A stretch of 64,000 nt of DNA from Suillus spraguei (GCA_016800925.1 JABCPU010000163.1:78469-142468); one strand, 5' to 3'; positions 12,191 to 24,263 are shown, counted from the stretch's first letter. Notes: a model not told the origin generated them from the sequence alone. Numbers and translations are program-made.

Positions 12191-13872
12191 ATGTCTGTCT
12201 TAGCCAAAGCTTCTATTGCCATGGAGCAAAAAGTAGCAGAGGAAGCTACTAAGAAGAAGAAGTCTGTAGAAGAAATGGTTCCAGACTGGCTTCACAATTA
12301 CCTGGGTGTATTCTCAGAAGAGGAATCAAAGAGATTTCCTGAAAGAAAGAAGTGGGATCATGTGATAGATCTCAAAGATGAGAATGATCTTCCACCGAAT
12401 GCAAAACCGTATCCTTTGTCACCCAAAGAAATGGACACACTGAAAGATTGGTTAAAAGCCAAAACTGCATTAGGATGTATTAGAGATTCACAATCTCCTG
12501 TTGCAGTGCCTTTCTTCTTTGTGGCCAAAAAAGATGGCAAATTACAACCAGTAATGGACTATAGAAAGCTCAATGAGAAGACGGTTAAGAATGCATATCC
12601 TCTACTGAGATCTCAAGATTTAATTGATGCTTTAACTGGTGCCACAATGTACTCCAAGATGGATGTATGATGGGGATACAATAACATTTGGATGAAAGAA
12701 GGAGACAAGTGGAAGGCAGCTTTCAAAACGCCTCTTGGTCACCATGAACCAACCATAATGTATTTCGGGTTGACAAATTCTCCAGCAACTTTCCAGACCA
12801 TGATGAACAAAATATTTAGAGATCTTATTGATGGAAAGATGGTCGTTGTCTACATTGATGACATCTTGGTCTTTACAAATGGAAATAAGGAGCAACACTG
12901 AAAAGTCATGCAAGAAGTACTCAAACAGTTAAAAGATAACGACCTGTTCTTGAAACCAGAGAAATGTAGTTTCGAACAGTCTAAAGTCAAATTCTTAGGG
13001 TTGATTGTAGAAAAAGGCAATGTGTCTATGGACCCTGTGAAAGTAGAAGGAGTATTGAAATGGCCTGTTCCCAAATGCATGAAAGACATACAAGCATTCA
13101 TGGGCTTTGCCAACTTCTATCGAAGATTTATATTGGGGTTCTCAGATATAGCCAGACCAATGAATGATTTGGTAAGAAAAGATGTTCCATGGAATTGGAC
13201 GGAGAAACAACAGAATGCATTTGATGAATTGAAGAAATGATTCACAGAAGCTCCGCTCCTAGTAATGCCAGACGTTGAGAAAAAGAAAAGAATAGAGACT
13301 GACACTTCTGATTATGCATCTGGTGCAGTACTTTCTCAACAGATGGAAGATGGACTATGGCATCCTGTCACTTATTATTCGAATGAAATTACGACATTCA
13401 TGACAAAGAATTGTTAGCAATCATTTGAGCATTAGAAGAGTGGAGGCACTATGTGCAGGGAGCACCTCATCCTGTGGAGATCTGGACCGACCATAAAAAT
13501 CTCGAGTATTTCATGATGAGTCTTATGCTCCAACATAAGCCTGGTGTAGTCAATGATAAGGCCGATCGTCTGTCTTGGAGATCAGACCACAGGGGGGGGG
13601 TTAGAAAATGACAATTCTGATTGTGTTTTGCTTAAACTGGAATTTTTCAAAATCAATGCTGCTAAAAGAGGCCAAGTTCTTATTCAAGGAGAAAAATCCC
13701 TTCTGAAAAAGATTAGACAATGTACAGAAAGAGAGCCTGAAGTAATGAAAGCATTAGAAACACTAAAAGCAGCACCAGTGCAATCATGTAGAGGAGTTGA
13801 AGAATGGAATGTTGAGGATGGATTGGTGTTATTCCGAGGATTGGTCTATGTTCCAAATGATAAAGAGATTTG
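12191..13872 (+). pseudogene. Ty3/Gypsy pol fragment (reverse transcriptase, RNase H), inactivated
   Basis: One reading frame carries the Gypsy pol order: an RT N-terminus with PYPLSPKEM, FFVAKKDGKLQPVMDYR, the thumb region [13 protein letters not shown], the catalytic box [10 protein letters not shown], and FLGLIVEKG, then MGFANFYRRF. RNase H follows (DTSDYASGAVLSQQ and WRHYVQG) and the start of the integrase zinc-finger region (EDGLVLFRGLVYVPND). In-frame stops lie at about 12668, 12899 and 13238, and there is a frame change near 13390 in the RNase H part. A run of nine G near 13590 marks another likely frame error. The gag, protease and most of integrase are missing. The 3' side is cut off by a solo LTR at 13873. 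This is a dead fragment of a Gypsy family different from the one at 56-64 kb. No LTRs of its own are visible. Confidence 0.93.
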
Positions 13873-14351
13873 TGTTACAGTCGTACGTGCCCCTATTCAT
13901 TTTCTCTCTATCTCCGTTACTTGTATATTACATAAATGTGACTCTGACTCATATGCTCAACGCATCTGTACTATAGTTGCTTTCCTTCTTTGGATACGCA
14001 CTTACATTCTCATGTCCCTCTCCTGGTCCGTGCGCACATATTGGCCTATTTAAGCACATTGTATTATGCTTGTATACTTTACTTTAATCTTACTGGGTTT
14101 TACCTGGAACATCCTTCGCTTAGGTCTCCAACCTAAGTCGTCTTGAATCGTCTCTAAGTCTAAGCACTCCTTAGCCTTAGTCTCTATTCTCGTAGAACCT
14201 CTTGGACTTGTCTTTGAGGCTGAACCCTTGATCATACTCGGAACACATTCCTTGTACCTTCACCTTGTCCTCTTCTGGACATTGTAGAACTTCCCAGCAG
14301 ACTGTCTGTGTCTTTTCACTGTTGCTGGTGACACCACCCCAGTTCGTAACA
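13873..14351 (+). mobile_element. Solo LTR of the 'LTR1' family (same family as the 56.5-kb Gypsy element)
   Basis: A 479-bp unit beginning TGTTACAGTCGTACGTGCCC and ending CCCAGTTCGTAACA. The same sequence occurs at 45862-46335 (reverse orientation) and as the 5' LTR at 56483-57723. It cuts the upstream Gypsy pol fragment. No 5-bp target duplication is seen: the left flank is ATTTG, while the right side runs straight into an LTR2 fragment. A later rearrangement therefore probably removed the original right flank. Confidence 0.85.
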
Positions 14352-14412
14352 CAGTGCATGAACTGAGGCCAAAGCCCTTCGGATCCTTCACCTTTTGAGT
14401 ATGGTCTTAACA
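14352..14412 (-). mobile_element. 61-bp terminal fragment of an LTR2-family LTR
   Basis: Reading CAGTGCATGAACTGAGGCC through GGTCTTAACA, it matches the end of the complete LTR2 copy at 57305-57369. It abuts the LTR1 copy directly, with no target duplication. The next 395 bp, to the Tc1 element at 14808, hold no gene; the part from 14711 resembles, in opposite orientation, segments at 16555 and 17170 (phrase CATCAGGAAATTC). Confidence 0.75.
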
Positions 14413-14807
14413 AGAACATACCCAGTGAAGTAGCTAAGCAATTACTTTAAAATCGAGTGCTGTAGACAAAAATCACAAAATAGTGGACCGTCATGAAATG
14501 AGCGTAATGGATAGTAGTACTATCATTGGGCCAGAGTTGCAAAATCTGAAGACCTCATTTTCATAACTCATTGTTTACTATACATTAAGATAAGAAAATA
14601 TATAGAGCTGTAACTATGTGCGTCAGAATAGAGCTCCAGTTCACAGAAGAAATAAAGATGCAAAAATGATACTGCCAGAAGGATGCCGACTTGAAATGTT
14701 GGAAATAGTAGCATCAGGAAATTCACACATTCCTTAACATGCTTAATCAGCTTAACTCACTTATCTCAAAACTTGTTTGCTCTCTCTCACATCATTCACC
14801 TGGCATA

Positions 14808-16405
14808 CAGTGGCTCAAAAAACTGTCCGCATGTTTTGGCATTTTTCACTATCTATAATATTGTGTGAGAACAAACAAATGCCTCAAAAACATGCTTATA
14901 CCACATTGTAGTATGGCTTCAGGGCTTTCATTTGAGCCCTACACCGTGGGAATCGGTGGAGATATGGTGGAGATACAAGGCTCACAAAATGGTGACTCAT
15001 GCAGACAGTTTTTTGACTCAAGTATTTTACAGTAATAACCAGGTATTCTAGTATTTTGTATGACCTCCCTTGGCTTTAATTACTGCCTCTATCCTTCTAG
15101 GCATACTCTCAATTAATTTCTGGCAATCCTCAGCTGTGATCTTCCCCCATTCCACTGCTACTCTCTCCCAAAGCTCCCATACTCCTTTAGGGGGGTTTTC
15201 ATAGGCTTGAAGCTTTTTCTTGAGTGTTCCCCAGAGATGTTCAATGACATTGACATCAGGAGACTGTGCTGGCCAGTCAAGAACATTGATGTTATGTTCT
15301 TCAAACCATTCCCTAGCTCTTCTGGATGTGTGCTTGGGATCATTATCCTGTTGGAAAATGATATCTTCTTCATCAATCCCTGATTCTGCCAAGCTAGGCA
15401 GCAAGTGGTCATTTAAAATGTCCACATACTGCTCAGCATTCATCTTCCCCTCAACCTCAGCAAGCATTCCCACACCATTCCATCCCATACAGCCCCATAC
15501 CATTAAAGAACCTCCTCCAAACTTGACAGTCCCATTAACCTCTCTGTCTGTTAGGCCATCTCCCTTCTTTTTCCATACATACACCTTCCCATCTGACCCA
15601 ATCCTATTGATTTTGGTCTCATCTGACCATATAACACGCTTCCAGTCCTCTACAGTCCAGTGTTGATGAGCTAAGGCAAAGGCTAGTCTTCTCTGCCTAT
15701 GTTTGATGGAGAGAAGAGGCTTTTTCTTCTTTGTTACTGCCTTGAGATGAGCTGCCTTGAGAACATTCCTCACAGTTTGTGAAGAGACAGGGGTAGTGAT
15801 GGTGGAATTGATATAATGGGTGGCTTGGACAGCATTATCAGCCTTTCCTGTAGTGATATGTTGGATAATAGCCCTTTTGTCAGTAGAGGTAAGCTTGGAT
15901 GGACGTCCTCCACAAGAGTTTTCCTTGTCTGGGTGGCTTTCTTTGATGAACTTGGCCACAGTGGACTTGCATACTCCAGTTCTAGAGGAAATTTGGCGAG
16001 CAGAGAGAGGATATTATCTCTTTGAGCAGAGGAGATGGCTTTCATGGTGATTATGACTATGATACATGAGATATTCTGATTTATATAGTTAGATATAGTC
16101 ATAAAATAACATAATGACACCACTTTATAATTTATATAATAGTGGCATGATTTTTATGGTGTCATAAATAATGATTTATATAGTTTTAATATACACTCAA
16201 AAAACTGTCCACATGAGTCATCATTTTATAAGCCTTATATCTCCACCATATCTCCGCCGATTCCCACGGTGTAGGGCTCAAATAAAAGCCCTGAAGCCAT
16301 ACTACAATGTGGTATAAGTATGTCCTTGAGGAATTTGTTCATTCTCACACAATATCATAGATAGTGAAAAATGTCAAAACATGCGGACAGTTTTTTGAGC
16401 CACTG
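14808..16405 (-). mobile_element. Complete Tc1-type DNA transposon, 1,598 bp, with about 210-bp TIRs
   Basis: The element starts CAGTGGCTCAAAAAACTGTC at 14808 and ends with its reverse complement at 16405, flanked on both sides by TA, the usual Tc1/mariner target duplication. The terminal inverted repeats span about 14808-15020 and 16195-16405. Each TIR has the roughly 20-bp motif CTCAAAAAACTGTCCRCATG at its outer end and an inverted copy at its inner end, so four copies are present in total. One transposase gene lies between them on the minus strand. High similarity of the two TIRs and a nearly open transposase point to a fairly recent insertion. Confidence 0.95.
15048..16045 (-). CDS. Tc1-family DDE transposase, one frameshift near the N-terminus
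   Basis: The long open part (15048-15959) encodes 303 residues. It starts in the second helix-turn-helix linker (GGRPSKL, TSTDKRAI) and carries the catalytic triad: D in VIWSDETK, D in IFQQDNDPKHT, and E in NVIEHLWG, with 34 residues between the second D and the E (D34E, the Tc1 type). The true start is probably ATG at 16043-16045 (MKAISSAQRDNIL), in another frame. The frames separate in a short CT-dinucleotide run at 16001-16010, after which RQISSRTGVCKSTVAKF continues. A two-base slip is the simplest explanation, and total length then fits Tc1 transposases of about 335 residues. The protein would bind the TIRs and cut and paste the element. As assembled it is inactive unless translation starts internally. 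Confidence 0.9.
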
Positions 16406-17339
16406 TATCTTATTTTTTGAGTGCGAAATACAATAAAACATGTATATTAATATATCTCAACTTTTATTTTCTGAATTCATTCACATTGAAATTTTGGACA
16501 AGTAGATTCAATTTCACCAAGGCAGTTAAGTGTAAATAAGTCCGCATAAGGGCACGTCAAGGAATGTGTGAATTTCCTGATGAGAGAGTTGCAAAGCTTC
16601 CCAGGTGTTTTGGCGCAGATGAGTCACACTCTGTCACAGTGGCACGTTTGAACTCCAATGATTTGCTCAGTACTCCCAAATTCTCAGTAGCATTGAGAAA
16701 TAAGAATTAGTACTCCGCTCACCAATGTCACGCTTGAGCATTTTCTGACTGTCGTGATTACACCATCGATAACAACAGGAACTCTGCTCTAATCATGTTA
16801 TAAAAATATGGAGGAGGTGAGGACTAGTATAAAGGGTTCCTGTAAAAAAGCAAACTTTCTTTGGCTGGGGTTTACACTCCCCTTGATTGTTTTACATGAA
16901 AGCAGGTGACTTGGGAAGATAATTTTGATGCCGAGGGCATTCATTGCATTTTCTTTTTAAAATAAAAAATACAGTACTATATAGATCTATAATAAAAGGT
17001 CTTATTTCCAAGAGTTGGAGGTTTAGAATGTGTTGTGTTTTGTGCTATGAGGTGTTTTGCAACTCTGGCCCAACGATAGTACCAAGACTCGTCAGCGCAT
17101 TGTTGATTATGTCATGCTCTCGGTATATCTCGGCGAATGATGTGAGAGAGCAAACCCGATTAAGGGCATTAAGGAATGTGAGAATTTCCTGATGGCCTAT
17201 GAAGGTAGAACTTGGTGCCTGTATGACGATGGTAGTTCGTGTGGTCTTTTGCAAGTGCACACGTCAGTTTGACTCAGTTCTTAGACAGTACCGGGGCTCT
17301 CTGTCGTGTTCTTGAAACTCTGCTACGATGAACACTAGT
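16406..17339. other. Region with a repeated short protein-like segment, no clear gene
   Basis: No domain is recognised. The minus strand at 17045-17260 gives a 71-codon open stretch containing GHQEILTFLNALNRVCSLTS. Degraded versions of the same words occur in this orientation near 16560-16590 and in the opposite orientation at 14711-14800 on the other side of the Tc1 element. These may be remnants of one exon, or of an older inverted-repeat element into which Tc1 jumped. Confidence 0.35.
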
Positions 17340-18960
17340 AGATCATTGTACTGCACATGCGTTCATTTCTATCATTGTCATTGTGGTGGTTCGCCCATTT
17401 GTACAAGGTCGCATCACAAACCGCGAACGGGATATGCATGCCAAGGTAGTCCTCCTCATCATGTACGTATGTTACCCTCCAACCTAGCATCCGCATCACT
17501 CACTTTATTAAGGAGGTTTCAGTCTGTTAGTTCTAAAGCTCCTGGCATGCAGGACCTTGCTCAGCGAGGTGCCTGGCGCACATATCATTGCTTTCTTGCC
17601 CAAGCCAGTCCAAGATCCTGAAGTGGATATTCTTATCAACCTCTTGTGACTGACCACCAAGAACGACAAGATATTTGCAGACGAATGTGATCTGACATCG
17701 CTTCCTCACAAGGAGACTAGCCTAGATGTTATTATATTTGTACATGAGTATCAACAGCTAGGTTCTATGATCGGTCGCTAGGATCCTGCTGTACTAACCC
17801 AGGAGAGACAACGCGCTTCATTATTAGCATCATTTTTAATTTTCACCCTTCTCCCCGTCCTCCTCATCGCACCCGCGGAATGCAATTTACGCATCATCAA
17901 CGTCGTCAACCCATTTTATGCTGCTGCCGCACCCTCTCATTCCCCAACCTCTGCACCACCTCCTACATTCTACTTTTCCACCAAGAAGGCTGGCACTCTC
18001 TTCAAAGGGTCATTTTTACCCGCCACCTCCAGCGTGTCCTTCATGCACTGCCAACGGGTGGGCAAATACCAAGGACAGACGACTCCATCATCCACGTTGT
18101 GAGCAAAAAGATGCAAAAATCCAACATTATCGTCGTATCTGTGTGTCCTGGGCATTCTAGATCAGATACCATTCCACCGCTATTAAATGCAGTTTGGGGA
18201 CAAAATCAATCCATGTCCGGCATTGTTCTGTTCAGATTGTTCATTTTATTGAAATACTTAAATGCTGACGATTCTTCGGGCACATACTTCTCCAACCCTT
18301 CCTCCACCTTCTTCAAAATCCACGACATCTGCCATTCAATTCGTGCTTCACGTCCTTTTCTCCCAACGCCTTTCAAGAGCAACGTTCGTCAAAGCACAGA
18401 TGCTTCAGAAAAAGTACTGAAAGCAGGTGCGCTCTACTGTGAGTGTGCGGTTGTTAACCTGCGGATACCGAACTCTGCAACGGCTGACACTGCCGATGTG
18501 CAACTGCCAGATCTTGGGGCGTGCATCTTAGTCAGGCGGTGTGGGAGGGCCTTGAGGGTACGTTGAAGGGATGGGAGAAAGAAAGCTGGGTGCAATAATG
18601 GACTGTCGGTTGATACCCCAAGCATTTAGATGTGGGTGAGTTTGGTTAGTTGATAAATGATGTTGACGTCAATAGATGTAGGACACAGACTTCTGTATAT
18701 TAGGGGGGCATATTATTTTGCTTGGATACTGCTCCATCCTAGGAAATATCCTGCACTCGGAAATATCAACCACTGTTGCAGCATTACCAACCGCTACGGC
18801 TCATCGTCGAATGTGTACGACATGGCAGTTATACTCCGTATGTTTTGCAAAGTGATGTATTCTGATTAATGTATATACCACAACTAACTCGGGTGCAGAG
18901 GGCAACGTGGATGCTCTGGGAAGTTGTTAGCTTATTCTCAGACCTGTCGTAGTTAGACGA
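17340..18960. repeat. Duplicated unit B, copy 2 (unidentified)
   Basis: Longest copy of unit B. It matches copy 1 at the VNPFYAA segment (17910-17940), the KKAGTLFKGSF-type segment (17980-18010) and the block near 18420-18560, where the minus strand reads LPSLQRTLKALPHRLTKMHA. A plus-strand stretch at 17880-18566 is open for 228 codons, but its reading differs in frame from the conserved phrases, so I regard it as a chance ORF. Copy A3 follows immediately, as A1 follows copy 1. Confidence 0.5.
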
Positions 18961-19500
18961 ACAAGAAAGTCAAGCCATGCTCGAATCCTGAGTCGCTGTT
19001 CTGACTCTTGTACAATTGTGCGGACTGACCATCTCGAGCGACCTTGTAGTAATCTTGAGTGAATCTTCTGTGAGTCGATCAGCGTGACTGAAATGAGAAC
19101 ACAAGGGTGGAACGTCGAATGAAGCGAGAAGATGAATTGAGGACGAATTACTGAGGAACTGCAGCAGCGTTGCACGACTTAGCTCTTGCATGCCCATTTT
19201 CCCGAGCAGTCGTAGGGATCACAGGGAAAAGGACCAGCACTTGGCACACTACCAGTGAGTATGGATAGCCAGTGCCAGTAAAGATATCCAGAATATTGCT
19301 TTAAACATTGTCAAAACGTACAGCATATCACTTGACTAAATACAGCAATGAAAACATTCACTAGTCCACGTCTCCTTGAAATCTAGTACTCCGGAACAAT
19401 AGAATAGCTTATATCAATACTACCACGAAAGTGGGCATAGATAAAAGCAAATTTCCCTGCTCCTTCCAGAGCACTAGGCAACCGTTAACTTCACCAAGCA

Positions 19501-21221
19501 TTACACAGTACTGCCAGTCGATATATGCACGCGCTCCTGGAAAGCAATAGTGGTCATACCAGGTGCTGCATCGGAATCGACCACGAGCTTGGCGTGATAT
19601 TTTCGGATACCAAGGATCAGGCGGGGTCCCAGCACAAACATTTGCACGACCTCCAAAATGGAAAGGACACCACCACAAATCAGGACATATGAGGAATATG
19701 GATTCTACAGAAATGATGCATCGATGAACTGTGGTAGTATGTAGATGTAAATAAGGACATACCATTGAGATAATTGAGGAGACAATAGTAATGAGGTGGA
19801 AGCCGGCAACAGCAACAAAGCTACCGCGTTCAACCCTTCAGTGGAAAAAGGGACGATGGTCACGATATGAGCTCACCTCGCAAAGTAAAGCACGTGAGTT
19901 TTCATCAACACCGTGAAACAGTCTTTGATAATCCCCCCTCTTGAACGTCGTCGCAGTTCACGGAAGTGTTTTACCGCAATCCGGACTGCCAGACACAGTG
20001 CGAGAATCTCCCACACAGTCCCGAGTATCCAAGCAAGGCAAGCCAGAAGTAGCACATCTCCCGTATAATTAACCGTGCATTGATAGGTGCCGGAGAGAAT
20101 GAGTTCCTCTGGTATTCATCAATGAGATACATATTTTTTTGACATCAACAGTCAAGCGTACCCCCTGAAGGATATATCGTCAACATCACGATTGCTACTC
20201 CACTAAAAATGATAGCAGCCAGAAAGCTGACAACGAGAAATATCAGGATCGTTCTGGATCCTTGATACATGGCATACAACCGAGTGATGATGATGACTGC
20301 CAGTCAAGTCAATATCAATATTATCTTGCGAGTGACAAGCTCACCCCACAGCATACCAAATACCACAACAGCGATCCAATTCCATACGGTGTATAATATA
20401 AAGCCTGACAAGTCCAGTTAGCGACCAGTCCCGTGTCGCACACTCCGAATAGACTCACATCTATGACATTAGTGTAGCAGTGATTAGTGAACCAAGAAGT
20501 TGGTAAAGAACCACACCCACTGCTGCGGGGCACAATATTTAATTGGAGGGGAACAGTAGGCATATGTGTAAAAGACCCACTGTATCTGTCAGCGAGATGG
20601 TTGGAATACTGTCTGTATGCCGTTGGTCAGAAGAAGCAAATACAACGAATATACTAAGGAGACATACTCAGCACATTCAGACTGATTATGAGAGACGGAC
20701 GATTAGCATAACACCGATTGTGTAGCCTTGCGAACATACGCAGCAGATAAGATTCCAAGGTAGCGCACCTAGGATACTTTCAATTAGCACAAAGTGGAAG
20801 CCGCGACAAGCAAGCTACATACGCCGAGATATAGAACGGTCATTGGGGACCACCGTTGTCTCTGGAATTAAGTGTATTTTCACGTGTGTTTCTATGATAT
20901 GAGACTCTACACACCCAGACTAATTCTACCTATAAACCATTCTTAGCAGGATGGTTGATCTAGCCATAGCATCAACATACCTCTTGTCCCAATGTAAGTA
21001 CTGAAAATACTTGTAAGATATCAGCAGTCCTTCAATATCATCATGCTCACCCCAATCATACGTCACTACAATAAAGCCGGCAACTGCGAAACCGCAGCCA
21101 AGCTTAGATTAAGACATCAGCTTCAACATGCGACTGTTCTCTACGGACCTCCAAAATAGCTGGAAAAAATATTTGCATTAATGGTCGGCCACCAAGTGGG
21201 ATCATTTGAGACGAAGGTCAT
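19501..21221 (-). pseudogene. DUF6533 seven-helix membrane protein, copy A3, broken
   Basis: Same exon layout as A2, with start ATG at 21221 (MTFVSNDPTWWPTINA), VAGFIVVTYDW and LTFGQ-type exons, the helix exon reading VIIITRLYAMYQGSRTILIF at about 20210-20300, and AVRIAVKHFRELRRRS at 19873-20055. The last exon ends at 19501-19503. It carries the in-frame TGA shared with A1, A4 and A5 (ACTTGACTGGCAGTC instead of ACTTGGCTGCCAGTC), so it cannot make the full protein by normal decoding. The flank 21222-21800 is the shared upstream region and contains no other gene. Confidence 0.72.
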
Positions 21222-21799
21222 ATTGGTAGAGAAATGGAGGCGCGGGTGAGAGGTAATTTGGTGGACGTATTGTGATGGCATATATACTACCATTCACGGC
21301 ATGCCAACCCCAAACCGAAAATAGACCATAAAACATGAGGTAGATTGTACGGAGCAAATATATGACTCACACTCTACCCGTGTGCCAGTGGAAGCACACA
21401 TCTCAATGCTTACTATCCATGCTCCTCAACCTCGTGCCATCTGTCGCTTCATGAGCACCTTTTGGCTCTGATCAAGCTACCGAGCCTTCGTATCACAAGG
21501 TTGCCAATGATGATAAGTGCAGAATCTTTGATCTGCATCGTGCAGTTGGTGCGGTGCTGACAAGGCATCAGATATCCAAGAAAGGACATGGAGGAAAGAA
21601 GACTCAATCAGACATCGTGGGTCTCCCCAGGATGCTTTACGTTGATTGCTGTGGTTTTCCAACGTTATACATAGCCTTATGTATTGACTTTGTATTCCAA
21701 TATAACAAAAATATTTTCTATATATGATCATATATCGGCATATGTGACGATATTTGCGGCTCACCAGTCCTCTGATGGCCCGCCCTAGGGTGCATTGTT

Positions 21800-22330
21800 A
21801 CCATGACCGCATGAAGCCTGACTTGTCATTCTTCAAACTGAATAGGCTGATGTCGTAGAGCTTCATCATCAAGCCTAAGCAGCACCCATATCCTAGGACT
21901 CTTAATTATATATGAAAGATCGAAGGCAGAACATTCTGTTGGGATCCAATCAAAAAATGTCAAGAGTAGCTCACTCAGGCTGTGTCATACAGCGGCTGCC
22001 CAGACACTTATTCGGATGAAACCCGATGCAAAAATGAGTCTAACAAAGGCTTAGGTGTGATGCGACCCTTCGAAAAGTGTGCTGTCCCGATGTCGAGCGT
22101 AACAAGACCTCTGAGATTATTCAACAAGGGAAGATTATGTCAACATCACAGACATTGTATATATAAAACAAGGGAAAAGCAGAGAGATCACTCACATGCA
22201 CAACCCTTTCAATGAACAATCCGCGTCGTTAGCATATGCGCAGCTTCTCGCCTTCCATCACGACTGTCGGCCTATCGTATCATAAGGTCGCTAATTGAGG
22301 AATTTCTTACAAGACACCTTGCACTCACCT
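21800..22330 (-). repeat. Duplicated unit C, copy 3
   Basis: This copy is recognisable by the GATGCGACCCTTCGAAAAG segment at 22060 and by the EGEKLR-type block near 22240-22260. It is more diverged than copies 1 and 2 and is closer to copy 4 at 40080. Family unknown. Confidence 0.4.
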
Positions 22331-22734
22331 TGCTTGCGGTGTGCGATTGATTAAATGTGGATTCAAGTCCATCAATCACTACAGCCTGATTCATAATTCG
22401 TGATTGATGTGCGGTGGATCATCCCTAAACTAGAAACACCAATGAGAAAGACGAGGACCTGGCCGCGAGTCAAGCACAGCAAGGCAAATTCTGCCATGGA
22501 AGATTGCGCCGATCAGCTGAGTTTCAACTGTCGGCAACTAACATCAGCTTCACCTGCTGAGTCGAGTCCATTGACAGCTTATAACACGTTATGAATTGAT
22601 GCCCCGTCACCATATTAGTAGAGAATGGGTTGGGTAACGAACTTGGTGGTCGTGAATGACCATCATAGACAAACCTATAGACATCTGCTAACCCCGATCG
22701 AACTCCGAGGCACAGGCATCCCTGATCCCATCTC

Positions 22735-23640
22735 GTTTCATAACACGATTCATCTGATTTCGTTTCTCATCACTTGTATCTCGTATACAAATCAATCAAT
22801 TGTTTTTTACATGCTTCATTAGCATCATTCTTAATTCCCACCCTTCTCCTCGTCGCACTCGCAGAATGCAATATACGCATCGTCAACGTCGTTAACCCTT
22901 TCTATGCCGCTGCTGCACCCTCTTATTCTCCAATTTCCACACCACCTCCAACATCTTCACTTTTACCCAAGAAGGCTGGCGCTCCCTTCAAACGGTCGTT
23001 TTCACCCGCCACCTCCAGCGTGTCCTTGGTGCGCTACCATCGGGTGAGTAAATACCAAGGACAGATAATACCACCATCCACGTCGTGAGCAAATGCAAGA
23101 GTCCAACATTATCGCCGTATCCGTATGTCCGACGCTCTCTAGATCAGATACCATTGCACTGCTATTAAATGTAGTTCTGGGACGATGTTTGGCCCTTTTG
23201 GAGCGTGCATCTTGGTTAGGCGGTGTGGGAGGGCCTTGAGGGTGCGTTGAAGGAATGGGAGAAAGTCGACCCGCAAGGCGATAAGAAGGCTGGGTGTGAT
23301 GAGGACTGTGGGTTGATACCTCGAGCAGTTAGATGTGGGTGAGTTTAGTTCATTGATGTTGATGTTGGATAGATGTAGGACACGGACTTTGGGCATATCA
23401 TCTTGCTTCGATACCATCGCTCCATCTCCATGGAATATCCTGCATCCAGGATATTAATCACTGCTGCGATTTTACCAACCGCTACGGCTCGTATCATCGA
23501 ATGTGTACGACATGACAGTTATACCACAGATGTTTAGCAAGGTGATATATTCTAGTTAATGCACACACTACAATAACTCGGGTGCAGAGGGCAACGTAGA
23601 TGTACCAGGAAGTTGCTAGCTGGTTTGCAGACCTATCGTA
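22735..23640. repeat. Duplicated unit B, copy 3 (shortened)
   Basis: It starts with the same CATAACACGATTCATCTG phrase as copy 1 (2817) and contains the best reading of the unit: plus strand 22774-23088, with a hydrophobic stretch IPTLLLVALAECN, then NPFYAAAAPSYSPIS and KKAGAPFKRSFS. The plus reading is followed by a GTGAGTA donor-like site after YHRV. The block corresponding to about 3700-3900 of copy 1 is deleted. The hydrophobic N-terminal stretch resembles a signal peptide or membrane anchor, but no family is recognised. The unit is followed by the A-gene 3' flank (23640-23998), which breaks off abruptly where the VTC fragment begins. Confidence 0.5.
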
Positions 23641-23998
23641 GTTGGACGAAAGAGAAAGTCAAGCGATGGTCGAATCCTAAGTCCCGATTGTTGTTCTTAC
23701 TCTGGTACAATTGCGTGGACTGGCCACGTGTCTCAAGCAACTTGTAATCGTATTGAGTGAATCTTCTGTGAGCCGGTTGGTGTGACTCAGATAAGAATAC
23801 AAGGACGTTGAATGAAGTGACAAGATGAATTGAGGATGGATTACTAAGGGAATGTAGCAGCGTTGCACAACTTGGTTCTTGCGTGTCCATTTGCCTGAGC
23901 AGTCGTATGGATCATAGAAAAGAAGAAACAGTGCTTTGTGCACTGCCAGCGAGTGTGGGCAGCCAGTTCCAATAGAGATATCCAGAATATTGCTTTAA

Positions 23999-24263
23999 TC
24001 GCCGCCAGTTATGGCCAATATGCGTCTGCTCGTCCCAGTTGTCTTCACGAACCATTGTGAGTTCCGTATCAAGCGATATCCGTACACGGGGATCTCCTGG
24101 AAGCTGGAATGCAGTTCGGTTGTAAAACGTTCTCATGACTGGTACACTTGTGAGCGAAGGAGTCAGACGTTAGGCGTGCTTACATACCTGGGTGAAGCTG
24201 CTTCGTAAGAATACGATACTGAACCTCGCTTGCAAGCTGAATCATGGAATCGACTTCGGCTTG
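23999..24263 (-). pseudogene. VTC polyphosphate polymerase gene, copy V1, 3' half (split by LINE)
   Basis: Minus strand reads QAEVDSMIQLASEVQYRIL, TKQLHP, an intron of about 43 bp (GTATGT...CACAAG), then [18 protein letters not shown] and [17 protein letters not shown]. This is the central part of the VTC catalytic domain, which makes polyphosphate from ATP at the fungal vacuole. The 5' half of the same gene lies at 31796-32460, beyond the LINE. Downstream the coding sequence breaks at 23999, where sequence of the DUF6533 3' flank begins, so the catalytic C-terminus and the transmembrane domain are absent. Assignment to Vtc4-like rather than Vtc2/3-like subunits is not possible from this part. 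Confidence 0.85.

Noticed and set aside
13868..14356. A target duplication for the solo LTR1 at 13873
   Set aside because: Flanking pentamers (ATTTG and CAGTG) differ; the right side is an LTR2 fragment, so the original flank is gone.
17880..18566. 228-codon plus-strand ORF in unit B copy 2
   Set aside because: Its frame is not the one conserved in the other B copies and it shows no domain; likely chance.
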